Source of the DNA: CAYMND01 sp964465065
GTDB taxonomy: Bacteria > Acidobacteriota > Aminicenantia > UBA2199
Assembly (NCBI GenBank): GCA_964465065.1
Contig: CAYXHZ010000083.1
Span: 1-10,508, forward strand
DNA: 10,508 nucleotides
Direction: 5' to 3'
Made by a program: the position numbers and the translations under genes
Shown: positions 5,871 through 10,508 of the stretch, piece after piece
Layout of the letters: every line of letters begins with the position of its first letter
Position numbering within the stretch: position 1 is the stretch's first letter
The notes under the pieces: model-generated
Databases searched by the model: none
The model's input: only the letters and a program-made list of their open reading frames with translations
Told to the model about the DNA's origin: nothing

Positions 5871-7181
5871 TCAGCCCGCAGGGGCAGCGGCCCGCAGCGA
5901 ATGCGGTCCGACCGACGCGATGGTCACTTCGACGATTTGTCCGGCGGTATAATCCCCGGGTAGATTGACCAGGCGCAGCTGTTCGGTGCGGCCGATCCAC
6001 TCGCCGGCTTTCTTGGGATGGGCCGAGGTCACCAGCACCCGCTGCCGGCTGCCGAGCAGGCTTTTATGCTTTTTCAGCTGGATATCGGCCTGCAGCGCCT
6101 GCAGTTCCTGCAGACGCCGTTTCTTGTCCTCGAGCGTCAGCCGTTCCTGCATGGCCGCCGCCCTGGTCTGGGGACGCGGCGAGTAGACGAACGAAAAGAC
6201 CGATTGGTATCGCACCTTTTCCAGCAGCGACAGGGTCAGACGATGATCGTGCTCCGTCTCCCCCGGAAAACCGCAGATGAAATCGGAGCTGAACTCCATG
6301 TCCGGAATCCTTCGGTAGAAGCGGTCGATGATGGCCAGGTACTGGCGGCGGTCGTAGCGGCGGTTCATCAGCTTCAGCAAGCGGCTCGAACCCGATTGGG
6401 CCGGGAAATGCATCAGCCGGGCGATGTTGCGCCGTTCGGCCATGAGATCGACCAGGCGCCGAGCGAAGTAACCGGGATAGGAAGTGACGAAACGCAACCA
6501 GAAAACCGGCAGGCCGGACAGACGGTCCAGCAGGTCGACGAAATCCAGGCCCAACGCTTCGTCGCGCCAGCTGTTGACGTTCTGCCCCAGGAGGACGATC
6601 TCCTGGACGCCCTGGCGCAACAGCTCTTTCACCTCGCTGTCGATGGCCGCAAAGGGGCGGAATTTCTCGCGGCCGCGGGTGTAGGGCACGATGCAGTAGG
6701 CGCAGAAATTGTCGCAGCCCTCCATGATGGAGACATAGGCCGAAAAGGCGCTGCCGCGGTAGTCCATACCCGGCACCAGCTCCCGCCACTGCCGGTCGAA
6801 GGCCAGCTGGTTGTCGGAACGGCCCGCTTCACCGAGCAGAGCGGCGGCGATGTCGGCGATGCGGTGCAGCTGATGGGTGCCGATCACGGCGTCGATGCGC
6901 GGCTGACGTTTCTGCAGACCTTCCCGCTCGGACTGGGCCACGCAACCAGCCAGAACGATGCGCTTGCCGACAGGGATACGGCCGATATAGGAATATATTT
7001 TCTGGGCCGGTTTCTCGCGTACGGCGCAGCTGTTGATGATCACCAACTCGGCGTCGGCCACCGTCTCCGACCAGCGCCAACCGGCCTGACCGAGCAGCGA
7101 ACGCATCTTTTCCGAGTCGCTGACATTCATCTGACAGCCGAAGGTGGTGATGTGAAATCTATGTCCTAAACCGCCGTTCAT
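5871..7181 (-). CDS. miaB: tRNA-2-methylthio-N6-isopentenyladenosine synthase (radical SAM methylthiotransferase)
   Basis: MiaB adds a methylthio group to i6A37 of tRNAs reading UNN codons. The 436-residue protein has the three parts of the family: an N-terminal UPF0004 domain with cluster ligands Cys16 (TTFGCQMN), Cys52 (INSCAVREK) and Cys80 (LAGCVAQ); a radical SAM core with CDNFCAYC (Cys156, 160, 163) followed by IVPYTRGRE; and a C-terminal TRAM domain from about 370. GCQMN with PYTRG favours MiaB over RimO or MtaB. The in-frame TAG at 7193-7191 falls in the -10 box, so ATG 7181 is the first possible start, and no Shine-Dalgarno is visible. The next genes lie 81 bases downstream and have their own promoter. 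Confidence 0.96.
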   Translation of the reverse strand: MNGGLGHRFHITTFGCQMNVSDSEKMRSLLGQAGWRWSETVADAELVIINSCAVREKPAQKIYSYIGRIPVGKRIVLAGCVAQSEREGLQKRQPRIDAVIGTHQLHRIADIAAALLGEAGRSDNQLAFDRQWRELVPGMDYRGSAFSAYVSIMEGCDNFCAYCIVPYTRGREKFRPFAAIDSEVKELLRQGVQEIVLLGQNVNSWRDEALGLDFVDLLDRLSGLPVFWLRFVTSYPGYFARRLVDLMAERRNIARLMHFPAQSGSSRLLKLMNRRYDRRQYLAIIDRFYRRIPDMEFSSDFICGFPGETEHDHRLTLSLLEKVRYQSVFSFVYSPRPQTRAAAMQERLTLEDKKRRLQELQALQADIQLKKHKSLLGSRQRVLVTSAHPKKAGEWIGRTEQLRLVNLPGDYTAGQIVEVTIASVGPHSLRAAAPAG

Positions 7182-7187
7182 CCCGGC

Positions 7188-7216
7188 ATTCTACCGTAAT
7201 CCGGCCATGCCGGCAA
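7188..7216 (-). promoter_or_regulatory. Sigma70-like promoter of miaB, predicting a leaderless mRNA
   Basis: On the minus strand, TTGCCG (7216-7211), 17 bases, then TAGAAT (7193-7188). Six bases separate the -10 box from the A of the miaB ATG at 7181, so transcription should begin at or one base from the start codon. Confidence 0.55.
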
Positions 7217-7238
7217 GCGGCGTGGGCCCGAACCGGAA

Positions 7239-7904
7239 TCAGAACGGGGCGTTGAGAACCATCAATTCGGCGAACCGATCGATCAGGTGGTCGGGCTTCA
7301 GGCCGGCCAGCTCGGCGCGGCTGTTGGAACCGGTGGCGATCGAGATGACCTTGGCCCCGAGATGACGGGCGGTGCGGATGTCCTGCAGGGTATCGCCGAT
7401 GATGTAAATCCGCGCAAACCGCTGACCGTAATGGATCTCGGCCTTTTTCAGAGCCGCCTCGGCGATATCGTACCGACGCAGGCCGTCCTCGCCGAAACCG
7501 CCGACCGGAAAGTGCTGCCAAATGCCCAGCTTTTCCAGCTTGTAGCGGGCGCCGATCTGCAACTCGCCGCTGATCAGCCCCAGACAGACCGGCCGGTCCA
7601 ACAGATAGGCGACATAATCCAGGGCATCGCCGTTGGGGCGCCAGACATCGGTCAGTCTGTACTCGTCCAGTTTTTTCTCGTACAGCTGCAGAAATTGCGT
7701 CCACAGGCTGTCCCGGTACGGAAAGCCGAAACGGCGCAGGACCTCCTGCAGCACGTCCCGGTCCGAACGGGCGGAACTGTCCACCCCTTTCATGGTGTCC
7801 GGCTTCCCGATCAGTTCGTCGACGGCCAGGGCATACGGGATATCGGTACGCTCGTCACGGGCGATCAGCGTGCCGTTGATATCGAAGAAAACCAGGGTAT
7901 CCAT
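7239..7904 (-). CDS. HAD-superfamily hydrolase, phosphoglycolate-phosphatase-like
   Basis: A 221-residue cytoplasmic HAD protein of the kind with a helical cap between motifs I and II. Motif I is FFDINGTLI with nucleophile Asp8; motif II is LGLISGE (Ser112); motif IV is IIGDTLQDIRTAR with Asp171 and Asp175, a near-perfect GDTxxD. The second Asp of motif I (DxDG), the usual general acid/base in HAD phosphatases, is Asn10 here, so activity may be reduced or of another type. The ATG at 7904 follows GAGGA (7910-7914) by five bases; a longer frame to 7979 would start above the promoter. It is followed after 57 bases by miaB, which has its own promoter. The substrate cannot be told from sequence. 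Confidence 0.85.
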   Translation of the reverse strand: MDTLVFFDINGTLIARDERTDIPYALAVDELIGKPDTMKGVDSSARSDRDVLQEVLRRFGFPYRDSLWTQFLQLYEKKLDEYRLTDVWRPNGDALDYVAYLLDRPVCLGLISGELQIGARYKLEKLGIWQHFPVGGFGEDGLRRYDIAEAALKKAEIHYGQRFARIYIIGDTLQDIRTARHLGAKVISIATGSNSRAELAGLKPDHLIDRFAELMVLNAPF

Positions 7905-7925
7905 GTCAGTCCTCGTTGAACCTTT

Positions 7926-7954
7926 ATTGTACTCTTGTCGGCGGGAAATGGCCA
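7926..7954 (-). promoter_or_regulatory. Sigma70-like promoter of the HAD gene
   Basis: On the minus strand, TGGCCA (7954-7949), 17 bases, then TACAAT (7931-7926). The start would be near 7919, about 15 bases before the ATG at 7904, with the Shine-Dalgarno between. This supports the shorter HAD protein. Confidence 0.55.
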
Positions 7955-8014
7955 GAAAGTACGGGGGCGTTTTACACAATTACGGGGCTGAGCGGAGCGG
8001 CGCTTTTTTCGGGT

Positions 8015-8206
8015 TCAGGTCCGGCGTTGACTGGCCGGCAGGCCGGCGATGCCGTAATGATCCGACTCCATCTCCTCGAGTACGACCCGCACCTGCTCGG
8101 GCTTGACCTCCAGGTGCTCGCAAACCGTGGCGGTGATTCCGGATATGAGACCGTGCTTTTGCTTTAGGCTGCGTCCCTTCAACAGTTTGACGGTGATGAT
8201 CGGCAT
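8015..8206 (-). CDS. 4-oxalocrotonate tautomerase family protein
   Basis: A 63-residue protein of the 4-OT tautomerase family, which uses the N-terminal proline exposed by Met removal as a general base for keto-enol tautomerisation. In the usual numbering (Pro as residue 1) Pro1, Arg11 and Arg39 are all present (PIITVKLLKGR and QVRV), so the catalytic set is intact; position 50 is Tyr instead of the common Phe. The EMESDHYGIAG segment matches the family pattern near 44-54. The protein would form hexamers like small 4-OTs. AGGAGAA (8211-8217) precedes the ATG. No aromatic-degradation genes lie nearby, so the natural substrate is unknown. It is divergent from the sulfatase-like gene. Confidence 0.92.
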   Translation of the reverse strand: MPIITVKLLKGRSLKQKHGLISGITATVCEHLEVKPEQVRVVLEEMESDHYGIAGLPASQRRT

Positions 8207-8227
8207 GTTCTTCTCCTGAATCCGATC

Positions 8228-8256
8228 ATCTTAAAATGAAAGTGCAGCGGGCTCAA
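8228..8256 (-). promoter_or_regulatory. Sigma70-like promoter of the tautomerase gene
   Basis: On the minus strand, TTGAGC (8256-8251), 17 bases, then TAAGAT (8233-8228). The predicted start near 8221 leaves a leader of about 15 bases containing the Shine-Dalgarno. Confidence 0.5.
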
Positions 8257-8306
8257 GACATCGAGGCGGCGTACCGTCCCAAAGATCTGGAATCGCAGCC
8301 TGTATT

Positions 8307-8315
8307 TGCTATAAT
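8307..8315 (+). promoter_or_regulatory. Extended -10 promoter of the sulfatase-like gene
   Basis: TGCTATAAT is an extended -10 element (TGnTATAAT) with a perfect TATAAT at 8310-8315; the -35 region (CTGGAA at 8287-8292) is poor. Transcription would start near 8322, giving a leader of about 33 bases to the ATG at 8355. Confidence 0.6.
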
Positions 8316-8323
8316 ACCAACAA

Positions 8324-8336
8324 CAGGCCAGGCCTG
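8324..8336. repeat. Perfect palindrome CAGGCC-A-GGCCTG at the transcript start
   Basis: Six-base perfect arms around one base, starting about two bases after the predicted transcript start of the sulfatase-like gene. This is a typical place for a repressor operator; no matching regulator gene is in the window. Confidence 0.35.
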
Positions 8337-8354
8337 AACGCAAAGGAGCCGACG

Positions 8355-10508
8355 ATGCCGACAAACAGAACGAGCCGCCATTCTCTAGCTTGCGTGCTTG
8401 CCATACCGCTGCTGCTGAGCGCCTGCGCCAAGGCCGAGCCCGGCACCGCCGCGGCTCCGGGAAAAGCGCACAAGATCAACCATGTCCTGCTGATCACTGT
8501 CGACACCTGGCGCTTCGACCGCGTCGGTCTCCACGCCGATCTCGTCAAGACGCCCAACATCGACCGCTTCGCCGGACAAGCCCTGCATTTCATGCGCGCC
8601 TATTCCCACAATCCCTGCACCCTGCCGGCCCACGCCAACATCCTGACCGGCACGACCCCGCTCAACCACGGCATATCCGACAACTCCGGGTTCCGCCTGG
8701 AGCCGCGGTTTTTCACCATGGCCGAATTCTTCAAGCAAAGAAACTGGACGACCGCCGCCTTCATCGCCGCCTTCCCGCTCGATTCCCGATTCGGCCTGGA
8801 CCAGGGCTTCGATGTCTACGACGAACAATACAAATCGCACAGCGAACACGAGGGCTTCTTCTCCGAGCGACCGGCCGACGCCGTCATCGACAGCTTCATC
8901 GCCTGGGCCGATCAGCCCGGGCGGCCGGAGAACTGGTTTTCCTGGATCCACCTATTCGATCCCCATCAGCCCTACTCGCCGCCGCAACCCTTCGCCGGTC
9001 AATACAGTCAGGACCCCTATTCCGGCGAAGTCGCCTACACCGACCAGCAGCTGGGACGGCTCTGGGACTGGCTCAGGCAGAAGGGCCTCTACGACGACAC
9101 CCTGATCGTGTTGACCGGCGATCACGGCGAAGGCCTGGAGGAACACGGCGAACGCACCCACGCCTATTTCGCCTACAACAGCACCATTCACATCCCGCTG
9201 TTCATGCGCATCCCGGGTGTCGAGGCCGAAATCATCCAGGAAAATGTCTGTCACAGCGATATCTTCCCGACCGTCTGCCAGGCCCTGGGTCTGCCCGCAC
9301 CGGACCGGTTGCCGGGACGCTCCCTTCTGACCGACCGGACCGGGTTCGCCGACCGGGCCATCTACTTCGAATCCCTGACCCCGTTCTACAACCGCAGCTG
9401 GGCCCCCCTGCGCGGTTATATCCGCGCCGACGACAAGTACATCGACCTGCCGCTGCAGGAACTGTACGATCTGGACCGCGACCCGGCGGAACGGACCAAC
9501 CTGGTCAGGGGCCTGAACTGGAAAGCCCATCGGCAGGTTCTCCAGGATCTGATCCGCGGCCAGATCAACCCGGACAAGCCCGAACGCCTGCAAGGGGCCG
9601 AGACGGACCCCAAGGTGGTGCTGCGCCTGCAGAGCCTGGGCTACCTGCCCGGCGATCAGGGCGTCAAGAAGACCGTTTTTCTGCCCAAAGACGACCTCAA
9701 GACCCTGCTGCCCCTGCAGAACCTGATGCTGGACGGCATGGCCTGCGAACAGAACGACCGGCCCGAACAGGCCATCGCCCTGTTCGATCAGGTCATCCGG
9801 CAACGCCAGGATTTCATTTTGACCTACACCCTGATGGCCAGCATCTATAAAAAGGCCTACCAGTTCGACAAGGCCGTCGACATCCTCAATCGCGGCCTGG
9901 CCGCCAACCCCGACAACATCTTCCTGCTGGCCAAACTGGGCATTCTGCTGGCCGAGTACGGCCGGCCGGACGAGGCCATCGCCGTGCTCGAAAAAGCCAT
10001 CGCCCAGCAGGATTCCGACCCCGAAACCTACACCTACCTGGGTGTCGCCTACCATCGCAAGAAAGACTTCGACCGGGCCCTGGCCCAGTTCGAGAAGGGA
10101 CTGACCCTGGACCGTTCCAACGCACTGCTGCACAACAACATCGGCGCCGTCTACCTGGAGAAGTACCTGCAGACCCGTGACGATGCGCTCTTCGAGAAGG
10201 CCATGGCCGCCTTCAACCAGGCCCTCGACCTCGACGGCAGGCTGCACAGCGCCCTCAACGGCCAGGGCGCGGCCTACAGCTTCCGCAATCAGCCGGAACT
10301 GGCCATGGCCGACTGGCGCAGCGCCATCGCCGCCAAGAGCGATTTCCCCGATCCCTACTTCAATCTGGCCGTGCTGCTGATCAAACAGGGGCAGAAGGAG
10401 CAGGCCCTGGAAACCCTGCTGGCCTGCCAGAAAAACTGCCAACGCTCTCTCAGCCAGGGCTACCGCCAGCAGCTGGAGCGCATGATCGCCGGCCTAACCC
10501 GCCGCTGA
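8355..10508 (+). CDS. Sulfatase-like (alkaline phosphatase superfamily) lipoprotein with C-terminal TPR repeats
   Basis: A 717-residue envelope protein, complete to its stop at the window end. Residues 1-24 form a lipoprotein signal with lipobox LLSAC (Cys24), so it is probably membrane-anchored outside the cytoplasm. Residues about 42-385 are a sulfatase-type domain: the LLITVDTWRFDRVG opening (Asp50), WIHLFDPHQPYSPP near 197-210, and the metal-site motif TGDHGEGLEEHG at 254-265 (Asp256, His257). The nucleophile segment reads CTLPAHANILTG (88-99): aligned to the CxPSR motif, Thr89 takes the Cys position and Cys88 is one residue too early. Residues about 455-690 hold about seven TPR repeats, such as YLGVAYHRKKDFDRALAQFE, so it may bind a protein partner. 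AAAGGAG at 8342-8348 supports the start. Similar sulfatase-TPR proteins are frequent in Acidobacteriota. True substrate (sulfate or phosphate ester) is unknown. Confidence 0.9.
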   Translation: MPTNRTSRHSLACVLAIPLLLSACAKAEPGTAAAPGKAHKINHVLLITVDTWRFDRVGLHADLVKTPNIDRFAGQALHFMRAYSHNPCTLPAHANILTGTTPLNHGISDNSGFRLEPRFFTMAEFFKQRNWTTAAFIAAFPLDSRFGLDQGFDVYDEQYKSHSEHEGFFSERPADAVIDSFIAWADQPGRPENWFSWIHLFDPHQPYSPPQPFAGQYSQDPYSGEVAYTDQQLGRLWDWLRQKGLYDDTLIVLTGDHGEGLEEHGERTHAYFAYNSTIHIPLFMRIPGVEAEIIQENVCHSDIFPTVCQALGLPAPDRLPGRSLLTDRTGFADRAIYFESLTPFYNRSWAPLRGYIRADDKYIDLPLQELYDLDRDPAERTNLVRGLNWKAHRQVLQDLIRGQINPDKPERLQGAETDPKVVLRLQSLGYLPGDQGVKKTVFLPKDDLKTLLPLQNLMLDGMACEQNDRPEQAIALFDQVIRQRQDFILTYTLMASIYKKAYQFDKAVDILNRGLAANPDNIFLLAKLGILLAEYGRPDEAIAVLEKAIAQQDSDPETYTYLGVAYHRKKDFDRALAQFEKGLTLDRSNALLHNNIGAVYLEKYLQTRDDALFEKAMAAFNQALDLDGRLHSALNGQGAAYSFRNQPELAMADWRSAIAAKSDFPDPYFNLAVLLIKQGQKEQALETLLACQKNCQRSLSQGYRQQLERMIAGLTRR

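Noticed and set aside
5860..5885. Possible terminator after miaB
   Set aside because: The best stem is four pairs (CGGG-CTGAT-CCCG) with only a short TTTCTT some bases later, too weak to list.
7992..8010. AGCG-loop-CGCT stem followed by six T residues on the plus strand, like a terminator
   Set aside because: The stem is only four pairs and no plus-strand gene ends upstream; on the minus strand the order is wrong.
8390..9850. Long second plus-strand frame inside the sulfatase-like gene
   Set aside because: Arg/Pro-rich out-of-frame translation without motifs; the overlapping frame has a lipobox, metal-site motifs and TPRs.
8952..10442. 496-codon open frame on the minus strand opposite the sulfatase-like gene
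   Set aside because: Antisense of a well-supported gene; its repetitive Gln/Gly/Val make-up reflects the codons of the real TPR gene.

Overview
This is a gene-dense, GC-rich (roughly 60% by eye) bacterial chromosome segment. It carries mostly housekeeping genes: a fatty-acid/phospholipid and ribosomal-protein operon, miaB, a YfiH/PgeF-type enzyme, a HAD phosphatase-like protein and a 4-oxalocrotonate tautomerase homologue. At the edges are two envelope genes: the 5' end of an exported protein that looks like a TonB-dependent receptor with a carboxypeptidase-regulatory-like start, and a complete lipoprotein fusing a sulfatase-type domain to TPR repeats. That pair of envelope families, together with strong Shine-Dalgarno sites and sigma70-like promoters, suggests Acidobacteriota or a related lineage such as Aminicenantia. 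This is a family-level impression only. No rRNA, tRNA, CRISPR array, insertion sequence or phage gene was seen.

Layout: (1) 1-119 (-) is the start of an exported protein with a sigma54-like promoter. (2) 120-421 is a non-coding stretch with spaced direct repeats. (3) 422-772 (-) is a stand-alone LytTR DNA-binding protein. (4) 971-1681 (+) is a YfiH/PgeF-family gene with a promoter that places the transcript start at or next to its ATG. (5) 1715-1772 is a nested hairpin between two convergent transcripts. (6) 5789 down to 1772 (-) is a compact operon DUF177(yceD)-rpmF-plsX-fabG-acpP-fabF, led by its own promoter and with small gaps or overlaps throughout. fabH and fabD, often found between plsX and fabG, are absent. 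(7) 7181-5871 (-) is miaB, also with an apparently leaderless start. (8) 7904-7239 (-) is a HAD-like protein with Asn in place of the second motif-I Asp. (9) 8206-8015 (-) is a 4-OT-type tautomerase. (10) 8355-10508 (+) is the sulfatase-like/TPR lipoprotein, transcribed divergently from the tautomerase.

The operon links ribosome supply (L32 and the YceD protein) to membrane lipid synthesis: PlsX makes acyl-phosphate from acyl-ACP, AcpP carries the chain, and FabG and FabF reduce and extend it. I did not find a clear new multi-gene system. The best candidates for follow-up are the regulatory region at 120-421 with its sigma54-like promoter and repeats, the two leaderless starts, the fab cluster lacking fabH and fabD, and the unusual active-site residues in the HAD and sulfatase-like proteins.
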